A stretch of DNA of 13,409 bases from Methylococcaceae bacterium NSP1-2. Lineage in GTDB: Bacteria > Pseudomonadota > Gammaproteobacteria > Methylococcales > Methylomonadaceae. The translations under genes were made by a program, and so were the position numbers. The notes below the pieces were generated by a model that was not told where the DNA came from, did not search any database, and saw only the letters and a program-made list of their open reading frames with translations. Where the stretch lies: positions 1-13,409 of the forward strand of contig NQJH01000013.1 of assembly GCA_002256685.1 (NCBI GenBank), written 5' to 3'. Shown here piece after piece: positions 7,417 to 13,409 of the stretch. Each line of letters begins with the position of its first letter. Within the stretch, counting starts at the first letter, position 1.

Positions 7417-7857
7417 TTAAGTTCCACACCCGCCAAGAATTACTTTTACTTGTTCTTTAGCCCGATAAAGCCCCTCACGGGTCTCTACTAGCACAATGAC
7501 ATTTGAAGTTTCTGCCATTTTTAACCGTGCCGACACAAATACATCGAGTTCTGCGGATAAGTTAAATTTAGCGACTAACGGAATGGGGTTTTTTTCTACC
7601 AAGATGGAAATACTTTGAATATTGTCCAAACTGCTACTGACGGTAATTGGAACAGCCGCGCCATTTCCAGCAATTTTAGGTAATTTAATTTCAATTTTAT
7701 CGGTGTCGATAATGTCTCTCTTTACTGTACCGTCTAGTAAGTTAGGAGAAAAACTTTCGGCAAGCCATTGCGCGTGTACAGACTGTGTGCTGATTGCCAG
7801 TGCTGACGTGGTGAGTACCGCAGTTTTTTTGAGAAATTCTCGACGATAATTAAACAT
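7417..7857 (-). CDS. soxY: sulfur-binding carrier subunit SoxY, Tat-exported
   Basis: SoxY carries sulfur intermediates on the cysteine of its flexible C-terminal arm and is exported folded, with SoxZ, by the Tat system. The 146-residue product begins MFNYRREFLKKTAV, a twin-arginine signal (RREFLKK), and cleaves probably after VHA (residue 29). The body has the beta-rich SoxY pattern (AAVPITV, ISILVEKNPIPLVAKF). The C-terminus is VILGGCGT, with the carrier cysteine at 144; the classical ending is GGCGG. ATG 7857 is chosen over an upstream in-frame start at 7923 because it places the Tat motif at the N-terminus and overlaps the thiE stop by 8 nt. No soxA, soxX, soxB or soxCD is present in this window, so its partners must be elsewhere. 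Confidence 0.93.
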   Translation of the reverse strand: MFNYRREFLKKTAVLTTSALAISTQSVHAQWLAESFSPNLLDGTVKRDIIDTDKIEIKLPKIAGNGAAVPITVSSSLDNIQSISILVEKNPIPLVAKFNLSAELDVFVSARLKMAETSNVIVLVETREGLYRAKEQVKVILGGCGT

Positions 7858-8473
7858 GGTTTTCAAATAATACTTGATAAGCCCGTGCCGATTGTTCAGG
7901 TTGCGCGGTAAATACTCCGCCAATAACCGCTAACAAATCAGCCCCTGCATTCAGTAACGCAAGCCCATTTTCTGGCAAAATACCGCCAATCGCAACAATT
8001 GGAATCGTTAGTCGCCGCTTTGCTTCGTATAAAGTATCAATCTCGGCAGGTGCTGCTAATGGTTTTGATGACGACGGAAAAAATCGCCCAAAAGCCACAT
8101 AATCCGCACCTTGCTCCTGAGCTTCCAGAGCTTTTTCAACGCTGTTATAACAAGAAACACCAATGATGGCATTCTTGCCTAGGCGTTGTCTTGCCTGTGC
8201 AATACTGCCATCGTCTTTGCCAAGATGCACCCCATCAGCGGCAACTTGCACTGCTAACTCCACATCATCATTGATAATTAATGGAATCTGATAATGATGG
8301 CAAACGTTAACCAATTCACCCGCAAGCAAGGGCGCGTTCTGCGATTGTTTATTTCGATATTGAATAACGACCGCACCACCTAGAATCACCTGTTCCACCT
8401 CAGCAATAATGGTGTCAGTGGATTTATGCTCCGTTTGGGTAATGGCATAAAGTCCGTGGGTGGGAAATTTCAT
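7850..8473 (-). CDS. thiE: thiamine-phosphate synthase
   Basis: Joins HMP pyrophosphate and the thiazole phosphate to give thiamine monophosphate in the cytoplasm. The 207-residue TIM barrel shows QYRNK (38-42, phosphate/pyrophosphate binding), PLIINDD (64-70), DGVHLGKDD (80-88), GVSCYNS (105-111), YVAFGRFFPSSSKP (125-138) and IVAIGGI (159-165), which together are diagnostic. The start ATG overlaps the thiD stop (ATGA), so the two kinases/synthases of this branch are co-translated. The last 8 nt overlap the soxY start. The typical chain length is 200-220 residues, so it is full-length. Confidence 0.95.
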   Translation of the reverse strand: MKFPTHGLYAITQTEHKSTDTIIAEVEQVILGGAVVIQYRNKQSQNAPLLAGELVNVCHHYQIPLIINDDVELAVQVAADGVHLGKDDGSIAQARQRLGKNAIIGVSCYNSVEKALEAQEQGADYVAFGRFFPSSSKPLAAPAEIDTLYEAKRRLTIPIVAIGGILPENGLALLNAGADLLAVIGGVFTAQPEQSARAYQVLFENHV

Positions 8474-9261
8474 AGGTCTTGTTCCATCCAGAAAAATCGA
8501 TTAGGGTTATGTTGACCTTTGCCTACTTGATAAGCGGCTTGTAACGAATTCCAAGTATAGTCTTGCGCCTCTGTCACTGCTTGTAAAGGTTCTAGTCCAT
8601 GCGCCATTAATGCAGCAATACTGGCAGCTAAGGTACAGCCAGAGCCATGATAATGATCAGGTAATCTATCCCAAGTATAGGTTTCCCAGTGCCGATGATC
8701 ATAGAATAATTGATTACTCACGCTAAGTGTCGCTTCATGCGTCCCCGTAATTAACACAGTGTTACAGCCCCTGTCTAACAAGGCTAAGCCGCAGTCATTT
8801 AGATTCGTAAGTCCGGTTAATTTTCGTGCTTCTTCGCTATTAGGTGTTAAGACTGTTGTGCAAGGCAGTAACAAATCGACCAGTGCGGTCAGTAATTGTT
8901 GACTGGATAAATTCGTACCCCCACCTGCCGCCAGTATCGGGTCTAATACTACAGGGATATGTGGATATTTTTTTAACACGGAATGAATGGCGAGTGCAGT
9001 TTCATAATGACCAATTAAGCCGATTTTAAACACATTCACCGTAATGTCATTTAATAGCGTCTCTGCCTGACTAATAATATCGTCTGGACGTTGTGGAATG
9101 AGTTTTTTTACGTTGTGCGTGTCTTGTTCCGTTAAGGCAGTAATGATACTAGTCGCATGACATTGATGACTAACCAGCGTTTCAATATCCGCCTGTACAC
9201 CCGCACCCCCACTAGGATCATGACCTGAAAATGACAATACAACAGGACGATTATGACGCAT
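8470..9261 (-). CDS. thiD: hydroxymethylpyrimidine / phosphomethylpyrimidine kinase
   Basis: Phosphorylates HMP and HMP-P to HMP-PP, the pyrimidine substrate of ThiE, in the cytoplasm. The 263-residue ribokinase-fold protein has SGHDPSGGAGVQADI (12-26, substrate binding), VFKIGLIG (77-84), VLDPILAAGGG (105-115) and HGSGCTLAASIAA (205-217), whose GSGCT loop holds the anion hole and catalytic cysteine C209. It is a somewhat divergent ThiD (TALTEQDTHN where VTALTAQNT is usual). ATG 9261 is chosen because TGAGG lies 6 nt before it; ATG 9273, which overlaps the stop of the upstream gene as TAATG, has no Shine-Dalgarno. The remaining gap to that upstream stop is about 11 bp. Confidence 0.93.
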   Translation of the reverse strand: MRHNRPVVLSFSGHDPSGGAGVQADIETLVSHQCHATSIITALTEQDTHNVKKLIPQRPDDIISQAETLLNDITVNVFKIGLIGHYETALAIHSVLKKYPHIPVVLDPILAAGGGTNLSSQQLLTALVDLLLPCTTVLTPNSEEARKLTGLTNLNDCGLALLDRGCNTVLITGTHEATLSVSNQLFYDHRHWETYTWDRLPDHYHGSGCTLAASIAALMAHGLEPLQAVTEAQDYTWNSLQAAYQVGKGQHNPNRFFWMEQDL

Positions 9262-9267
9262 TAACAA

Positions 9268-9271
9268 CCTC
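9268..9271 (-). promoter_or_regulatory. ribosome binding site deciding thiD start
   Basis: GAGG on the minus strand lies six bases before ATG 9261. It falls just after the alternative ATG 9273, which makes 9261 the better start for thiD. Confidence 0.6.
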
Positions 9272-9272
9272 A

Positions 9273-10922
9273 TTATTTTATGGTGGACTCTAGTTCTTTC
9301 TGTTTTTCACAGCCTTCACTTACTCCATTTAAACAGGCTTGTTCATAAAGCTGTCTAGCGGCAGTCAGTTCGTGTAGACCTTCAAAGGCTTGCGCTTTAT
9401 AAAAATAAAACGCCGACCACTCCTTTGGTATAGTGCCTACGATGGTATTAAAATCATTTAGTGCTAGTTGAAACTGCTGGGTTTTTAAATAAGCAAAACC
9501 ACGATTGTAATAATTATCAGCAAGTGCAGAGACCATCGGTTTTTGTTGCCACTTAATTACTTTGAGGGAACGAGTAAGATCGTCTATCGCTTCAGGATAA
9601 CGCCCTAATTCCATTAAATGTCTGCCACGATTATTGAGAATTCTATCCATCACTGGGCAGCTATTATTATCATCATGAATACGACGCGCAGCATCATCCC
9701 AGAGTAACAATGGATGTGAAAAAGTGGTTAATCTAAACCAAGTTAAAGGCATCATTAATATTGCCACGCAACTCAAGGTGATAATTGCTTGTTTTGCAGT
9801 TAATTTTTGACAAACAAACGGTAAACTCGCAAAAAGCCCCACCATCCACAGATAACTCCGATACAACACAAAAATTTCTTGAATACGCACGGTAGCCAAT
9901 TCGGTAAAAAATAATAACCAAGGGCAAAGTAACGCAAAACCGAACAAACCTTTTAAGCCTCTTTGCAACAATAAGCGGATTGCAATATAAGGATAAATAA
10001 CAAAACCAACTAAGCCTAGTGCCTCTGGCCATGACCAAAAATGTAAAGCAAAGGTTTGACAGCTATCAACCGACATTAACGCAGGACTGGGTACTATCCA
10101 TACCCATAAGTATTTAAAGAATGTAAAGGATTGCGTGAGTATCGATAAAGGATAGATAAAACGCACATCAAAATCTGCACCCATTCTTGAAATAAGCTCT
10201 GAAGCGATCGGTTCATAAGCTTGCCCCAAAATATGTTCTGACTGACGTTGAAAAACCGCGAATGCACCAATCAACGCATAAAGCACAAAGGTTGACGAAA
10301 CAAGCTTAGTCCGTTGCAGCGGTTGTGAGCTGACTAACAATAGCAATGCGACAGTAACAGCAGGAGCCATAAGTGCATGTTCTTTTGACATTACCGCAAG
10401 AAAATAAGTAAATGCAGAGGCGTATAACCACAGGCGGTGTTCTCGAATCAGCCCTTCTAAAAATAATCGCCACGTTAGCAACGTAAATAAAGTCGCCATT
10501 AGCGTGGTGCGCTGCACTAAATAGGCAACGGCATAAACGGAAACCGGATGCAGCGCGAAGATTAATGCCGCAAAAAAAGCGAGCCAAAATGCTGATAAGG
10601 TTTTGTTATCCACCTGAGGGGGCATGACTAATTCAAATAAACGACGCAAGAAAAAAAACAGCGTAGCCGTGGTCAGAAGGGGAAATAACAGATTACCCAA
10701 CCGCAACCATATAATGGCATCACCAAATACTTGCCGAGTCCATACAAAAGTGGCAAGAGGCAACCAACGTAAGTTGAAACTGAATAGCCTATGCAAATAG
10801 ACACTAAATTCCTCGCTATGAAAAAATCCAGCGTCATCAAACACCAAAGGATTGTCAAGAAATTGCGTGTAAAGCAGGACGACTGGAACACTTAATCCCA
10901 ATAATGCCCAAAAAAACCTCAT
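9273..10922 (-). CDS. multi-spanning GT-C-like membrane protein with C-terminal TPRs, candidate pilin glycosyltransferase
   Basis: The 549-residue protein has about ten hydrophobic segments (residues 3-400) followed by a soluble tail with three TPR-like units (about 427-459, 469-502 and 503-536). After the first membrane segment comes an acidic FDD (28-30), where GT-C glycosyltransferases place their catalytic aspartate. HPVSVYAVAYLVQRTTLMATLF in parts (125-146), SKEHALMAP (179-187) and FVLYRSYLWM (351-360) resemble the TMTC/TPR group of O-glycosyltransferase-like proteins. It follows the TfpX/TfpZ-type gene by 23 bp with a good AAGGA before its ATG. Pilin loci in other bacteria often hold such a gene; in Pseudomonas aeruginosa group IV, TfpW glycosylates the pilin. 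The role as pilin glycosyltransferase is inferred, and donor sugar and site are unknown. A Wzy-like polymerase is the alternative. Confidence 0.7.
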   Translation of the reverse strand: MRFFWALLGLSVPVVLLYTQFLDNPLVFDDAGFFHSEEFSVYLHRLFSFNLRWLPLATFVWTRQVFGDAIIWLRLGNLLFPLLTTATLFFFLRRLFELVMPPQVDNKTLSAFWLAFFAALIFALHPVSVYAVAYLVQRTTLMATLFTLLTWRLFLEGLIREHRLWLYASAFTYFLAVMSKEHALMAPAVTVALLLLVSSQPLQRTKLVSSTFVLYALIGAFAVFQRQSEHILGQAYEPIASELISRMGADFDVRFIYPLSILTQSFTFFKYLWVWIVPSPALMSVDSCQTFALHFWSWPEALGLVGFVIYPYIAIRLLLQRGLKGLFGFALLCPWLLFFTELATVRIQEIFVLYRSYLWMVGLFASLPFVCQKLTAKQAIITLSCVAILMMPLTWFRLTTFSHPLLLWDDAARRIHDDNNSCPVMDRILNNRGRHLMELGRYPEAIDDLTRSLKVIKWQQKPMVSALADNYYNRGFAYLKTQQFQLALNDFNTIVGTIPKEWSAFYFYKAQAFEGLHELTAARQLYEQACLNGVSEGCEKQKELESTIK

Positions 10923-10945
10923 ACTATGTCCTTTTTATCAGTTTG

Positions 10946-11680
10946 TTAAGACCAAGGATTTATATCAACAATCTTAATAATTTCTGCCGAATCGCTATCA
11001 ATTAATACCACCATATCTTTAGTCTTACCGCGTAAAGGTAGCCATTTAACGCGACTATCTTCTATTCCAACTAGCCTATTTTTCTTATCCAATTGGCGAA
11101 GATTTTGTAATGGTTGTGCTTTTTTCAGCATTTGTTGTTTGACTTGTTCAAGTGGTACATACAATTCAGGCAATTGCGGCCAGTCAGCACCGCCATCTAC
11201 GGCAGAAAATAAAATTTCCTCTGCACGTTTACGATCGTTAGGAGCTACTGCCCCAACCCAACGCGGACGAAACCAACTCACTTTTGCCGTTTCATTACCC
11301 GTAAGCTCTGCCTTTTTGGCACTCGCTACATCAATTTCCACCAGTCTTACAATATCAAAACGATCTTGGTTAAAAACGATAAAGGCAGGACGACCGGCAA
11401 ACACCGTGGACATGCCATAGCTTAATGCCACTATTTGCAAAATGACGATGATAGATAAGTCAAATTTTAACCCCGGCTTACCGCGCTGGTAGACCACAAA
11501 GGTCATGACAGGACCTGTTATTATATCAACCGCCAAAAGTAGCAGGAAAATATCCGTAACCCCTGTTGCATCGTTCAAAGGTCTTGGATACCAAATAAAA
11601 AATACCATGACTATAGTGATAACGGCCACTAAACCTGACAATAACAAATGGGTCAGAAACGCATAAAAACGATTTTTCAT
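10946..11680 (-). CDS. TfpX/TfpZ-family type IV pilin accessory protein
   Basis: Accessory proteins of this family are encoded beside the major pilin and raise pilus assembly with their cognate pilin. The 244-residue product has three membrane segments (about 11-30, 44-64, 72-92) with family blocks FFIWYPRPL (27-35), VDIITGPVMTFVVY (51-64), GKPGLKFDLSIIVILQ (67-82), ALSYGM (85-90) and AGRPAFIVFNQDRFDIV (95-111). The C-terminal half (112-244) is soluble, probably periplasmic. I cannot tell X, Y and Z subtypes apart. No Shine-Dalgarno precedes ATG 11680. Position downstream of the pilin and upstream of the TPR/GT-C gene supports the role. Confidence 0.9.
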   Translation of the reverse strand: MKNRFYAFLTHLLLSGLVAVITIVMVFFIWYPRPLNDATGVTDIFLLLLAVDIITGPVMTFVVYQRGKPGLKFDLSIIVILQIVALSYGMSTVFAGRPAFIVFNQDRFDIVRLVEIDVASAKKAELTGNETAKVSWFRPRWVGAVAPNDRKRAEEILFSAVDGGADWPQLPELYVPLEQVKQQMLKKAQPLQNLRQLDKKNRLVGIEDSRVKWLPLRGKTKDMVVLIDSDSAEIIKIVDINPWS

Positions 11681-11738
11681 TGGAAAATAGGGGGCTAAAA
11701 TAGTAAAAAACAGTTTAGCAAATGAGCAAGCATTAGTG

Positions 11739-11787
11739 AATTAACTTGATGTTACGCATTATTAGTCGTGGGTAACATCAATTAATT
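11739..11787. repeat. inverted repeat 1 between pilin and accessory gene
   Basis: Arms 11739-11755 and 11772-11787 pair over 16 bp with one bulged base, around a 16-nt loop; the inner 10 bp (TTGATGTTAC / GTAACATCAA) are exact. No T-run follows, so it is unlikely to be a plain terminator. It lies between the pilin terminator and the accessory gene and could be an RNA structure, a protein-binding site or a recombination scar. Confidence 0.6.
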
Positions 11788-11791
11788 AGAC

Positions 11792-11827
11792 TGTCTACTG
11801 TATAAGAAAATCAAAAGTCAGTAGACA
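11792..11827. repeat. inverted repeat 2 between pilin and accessory gene
   Basis: Exact 9-bp arms TGTCTACTG (11792-11800) and CAGTAGACA (11819-11827) flank an 18-nt AT-rich spacer. It directly abuts the pilin terminator hairpin on one side and inverted repeat 1 on the other. Confidence 0.55.
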
Positions 11828-11828
11828 C

Positions 11829-11865
11829 AAAAAACCCCCGCTGGGAGTATCCTAGCGAGGGTTTT
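11829..11865 (-). terminator. intrinsic terminator of the pilin gene
   Basis: On the minus strand, AAAACCCTCGCT pairs with AGCGGGGGTTTT (12 bp with one G-T) around a short loop, and a run of T follows. It begins about 50 nt after the pilin stop. It should make most pilin transcripts monocistronic and keep downstream accessory-gene expression low. Confidence 0.85.
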
Positions 11866-11915
11866 GTTTACAGCTGTTACTCTTTATTCAAACTAGCGAC
11901 CAACATTGCTGGGGA

Positions 11916-12446
11916 TTAACCACGGCAGTTAGCAGGTACATATTTGTCAGCAAGTGAACCTTTGATAGATTGAAGTACATCACTGCTAGGTGATGTTGCT
12001 GAATGGCATTCCCAGTTGATAGAACCAGCAGTAGGTGGTGTACCCTGAGAAGGTAATGTACTACCAACAGCAGGGATCAACACGACAGTAGGAGAACCTG
12101 AAGCAATTTTGTCTGTGTAAGTAATGGTAATAACACCATTAGTACCAATAGAAACACCACTTTTGATGTTAGTAGAACGATCCGCTGACGTTGGTACTGG
12201 GGCAGTAGACACGTTAATAGTTGCATTCGGTGGTGTCCAGCCAGAAGCAAACGGCTGACCATTCGCTGCATTTTCAGCCACTGCTGTTTTTGCAGAAGCA
12301 GCCAAAGCCAAACCTTCTGTTACTTTAGCTCTGACGATATAGTCTTGGTAAGCTGGAATCGCAATCGATGCCAAAATACCGATGATCGCAACAACGATCA
12401 TCAATTCGATCAAGGTAAAACCTTGTTGTAATTTTGAAGCTTTCAT
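11916..12446 (-). CDS. pilA: major type IV pilin (type IVa prepilin)
   Basis: Structural subunit of the type IV pilus, for twitching, attachment or DNA uptake. The 176-residue prepilin starts MKASKLQQG, a 9-residue leader cut by the prepilin peptidase PilD before F10. The mature N-terminus FTLIELMIVVAIIGILASIA keeps the essential glutamate (mature E5) and the hydrophobic helix. C147 and C174 would form the C-terminal disulfide loop (D-region), and the protein ends NCRG. The middle part is rich in Ser, Thr and Pro (STAPVPTS, TSPSS), with several possible O-glycosylation sites. Start ATG 12446 is chosen because AAGGTG lies just before it; an in-frame GTG at 12455 is part of that site. It has a sigma-54 promoter upstream and a terminator downstream. 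Confidence 0.95.
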   Translation of the reverse strand: MKASKLQQGFTLIELMIVVAIIGILASIAIPAYQDYIVRAKVTEGLALAASAKTAVAENAANGQPFASGWTPPNATINVSTAPVPTSADRSTNIKSGVSIGTNGVITITYTDKIASGSPTVVLIPAVGSTLPSQGTPPTAGSINWECHSATSPSSDVLQSIKGSLADKYVPANCRG

Positions 12447-12452
12447 GATAAT

Positions 12453-12458
12453 CACCTT
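12453..12458 (-). promoter_or_regulatory. ribosome binding site deciding pilin start
   Basis: AAGGTG on the minus strand lies six bases before ATG 12446. The upstream in-frame GTG falls inside it, so the short 9-residue leader is preferred. Confidence 0.75.
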
Positions 12459-12461
12459 ATT

Positions 12462-12489
12462 ATGTTTGTTGTACTATGTTTGTTGTACT
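12462..12489. repeat. 14-bp exact tandem duplication in the pilin leader
   Basis: The unit ATGTTTGTTGTACT (plus strand) occurs at 12462-12475 and again at 12476-12489 without a gap. It lies in the 5' untranslated region between the predicted sigma-54 start point and the ribosome binding site of the pilin gene. Confidence 0.85.
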
Positions 12490-12511
12490 AAGTTAAATAC
12501 AATTCAAATGT

Positions 12512-12527
12512 AGCATACAATGTGCCA
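12512..12527 (-). promoter_or_regulatory. sigma-54 (RpoN) promoter of the pilin gene
   Basis: Reading the minus strand, TGGCAC-ATTGT-ATGCT matches the -24/-12 consensus TGGCAC-N5-TTGCA in all six bases of the -24 box and in the invariant GC of the -12 box, with exact spacing. Major pilin genes are commonly transcribed by RpoN with the PilS/PilR two-component system. Transcription should start near 12500, which gives a leader of roughly 54 nt. No clear PilR site was identified upstream. Confidence 0.85.
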
Positions 12528-12670
12528 AATTTTTAACGATTCACTTAATCATTAATTTTTATGGCTGTACCGCGCTAGTATACTTGAATCTGTTACTCTA
12601 AAAAAATTGCGAGGGGCGGTTAACTTCAAGCAAAAAAATGCCGCTGCTGACACAATACGATAATTTTTCA

Positions 12671-12685
12671 TGTCACTATGTGACA
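12671..12685. repeat. short perfect inverted repeat after moaC
   Basis: TGTCAC-TAT-GTGACA is a perfect 6-bp palindrome with a 3-nt loop, 7 bp beyond the moaC stop and about 145 bp upstream of the pilin promoter. No T-run follows on the minus strand. It may be a weak terminator, a stem in the moaC transcript or a dimeric regulator site for the pilin promoter. Confidence 0.4.
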
Positions 12686-12692
12686 GATTTTG

Positions 12693-13175
12693 TCAGGCTA
12701 AGTGTCGTTGCCAATGCCCCGATTTGCCACCCGCTTTCTCGACTAATTGAATGGCTTGAATAACCATACCGCGATCTACTCCTTTACACATATCGTAGAT
12801 AGTGAGCAAAGCACAAGCGGTGGCGGTTAAGGCTTCCATTTCTACACCGGTTTGCCCAGTGGTTTTTACCGTCGTTTGACAGCGTACTCGGTTGTTATTG
12901 GTTTCAGCAGTTAAATTAATTTCAACATGCGTTAACGCTAATGGATGGCAAAGCGGAATTAAATCAGCGGTTTTTTTACTTGCCATAATGCCAGCTATGC
13001 GGGCTATCGCTAATACGTCACCTTTTTGGTGTTCGCCATCAATAATTAGCTGTAGCGTTTCAGGCTGCATTTCAATATAACCTTCGGTAATAGCGGTACG
13101 CTGAGTTATGGCTTTTTCGCCAACATCGACCATGTGTGCTTCGCCAGCTTGATTAAAATGAGGTGTGTGTGCCAT
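12693..13175 (-). CDS. moaC: cyclic pyranopterin monophosphate synthase
   Basis: Converts 3',8-cyclo-7,8-dihydro-GTP (made by MoaA) to cyclic pyranopterin monophosphate, the first stable intermediate of molybdenum cofactor synthesis. The 160 residues keep the catalytic positions in E. coli numbering: K51 (QKGDVLAIARIAG), H77 (LIPLCHPLAL), E112 and the DMCKG motif with D128 and K131. FNQAGEAHMVDV at the N-terminus is also typical. Start ATG 13175 lacks a strong Shine-Dalgarno. It is divergent from moaD across 64 bp, which probably holds promoters for both. Full-length. Confidence 0.96.
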   Translation of the reverse strand: MAHTPHFNQAGEAHMVDVGEKAITQRTAITEGYIEMQPETLQLIIDGEHQKGDVLAIARIAGIMASKKTADLIPLCHPLALTHVEINLTAETNNNRVRCQTTVKTTGQTGVEMEALTATACALLTIYDMCKGVDRGMVIQAIQLVEKAGGKSGHWQRHLA

Positions 13176-13239
13176 TTGGATATGAAGTTTTAGTTGAAGT
13201 TGTCGTATTATCTCTCTTTTTACACTTGCGGGAATCAGT

Positions 13240-13409
13240 ATGTCTATTAAAATTCGTTATTTTGCCAGTTTAAAAGACGGTCTAGGTCGATCAGAAGATC
13301 AGTTAGACTACACTGGTTTATTATCTGTTCGTGAGGTATGGCAGCATGTGAATGCGTCGCAACCCCTGCCTAATAATGTCTTGGCTGCCGTTAATATGAA
13401 TTATGTTAG
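13240..13409 (+). CDS. moaD: molybdopterin synthase small subunit MoaD, C-terminus cut by window edge
   Basis: Ubiquitin-like sulfur carrier of molybdopterin synthase; its C-terminal thiocarboxylate, built by MoeB, donates sulfur to cPMP together with MoaE. Only 56 codons are in the window. The frame starts ATG 13240 with GGGA about 5-8 nt before it. MSIKIRYFASLKDGLGR and LAAVNMNYV match the first strand and the ILVAVN-type strand of MoaD. The C-terminal Gly-Gly cannot be seen. A ThiS or other beta-grasp protein is less likely given the moaC neighbour. Confidence 0.85.
   Translation, partial: MSIKIRYFASLKDGLGRSEDQLDYTGLLSVREVWQHVNASQPLPNNVLAAVNMNYV

Noticed and set aside
7415..7436. Longer SoxZ starting at TTG 7436
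   Set aside because: It would add seven residues inside the soxY end; ATG 7415 gives the normal SoxZ N-terminus.
7858..7923. Longer SoxY starting at 7923
   Set aside because: It would bury the twin-arginine signal 22 residues inside the protein and overlap thiE much further.
9733..10587. Minus-strand out-of-frame open frames of about 100 codons inside the GT-C/TPR gene
   Set aside because: They are out-of-frame shadows of a well-supported membrane protein gene.
12045..12050. CTGAGA, a core of TPP riboswitches
   Set aside because: It lies within the pilin gene on the opposite strand, with no other riboswitch arms, and the thi genes are elsewhere; chance match.
12601..12650. T-runs on the minus strand after moaC as possible terminators
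   Set aside because: The only preceding stem (TGTC/GGCA) is 4 bp with a G-T pair, too weak to call.

Overview
The window looks like chromosomal DNA from an AT-leaning gammaproteobacterium with sulfur metabolism. YadG/YadH, Ppx and MoaC resemble their enteric counterparts closely. The pilin with a TfpX/TfpZ-type accessory protein, a sigma-54 pilin promoter and a SoxYZ pair fit a sulfur oxidiser, for example in or near the Thiotrichales/Beggiatoaceae. That placement is an inference; no rRNA or tRNA is present to confirm it.

Layout. (1) 1-971, minus strand: most of a Core-2/I-branching (GT14-type) glycosyltransferase, cut off by the left edge before its stop codon. (2) 972-1448: AT-rich non-coding DNA. 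(3) 1449-2453, plus: periplasmic di-haem cytochrome c peroxidase, followed by a long perfect hairpin terminator. (4) 5295-2521, minus: ppx/gppA-type phosphatase with GTG start, then an uncharacterised membrane-anchored protein 9 bp downstream. (5) 5419-7091, plus: yadG-yadH ABC exporter with overlapping stop and start. (6) 11680-7104, minus: a tightly packed run of tfpX/tfpZ-type pilin accessory gene, TPR-containing GT-C-like membrane protein, thiD, thiE, soxY and soxZ. (7) 12446-11916, minus: major type IV pilin with a sigma-54 promoter and its own terminator. (8) 13175-12693, minus: moaC, divergent from moaD (13240 to the right edge).

How the parts fit. The pilin, its accessory protein and the GT-C/TPR protein look like a type IV pilin production and probable glycosylation module. 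Its transcription unit appears to run on into thiamine-phosphate synthesis (ThiD makes HMP-PP, ThiE joins it to the thiazole phosphate) and then the SoxYZ sulfur carrier, because adjacent genes overlap or nearly touch. MoaC and MoaD belong to molybdenum cofactor synthesis. The peroxidase detoxifies periplasmic hydrogen peroxide and Ppx/GppA acts on polyphosphate or pppGpp.

Most worth a second look: the TPR/GT-C protein as candidate pilin glycosyltransferase; three consecutive inverted repeats between the pilin and accessory genes; SoxYZ inside a thiamine operon with a SoxY carrier arm ending GGCGT; and the uncharacterised partner of Ppx with a strongly patterned C-terminal motif. I see no CRISPR array, insertion sequence, phage gene, tRNA or rRNA.
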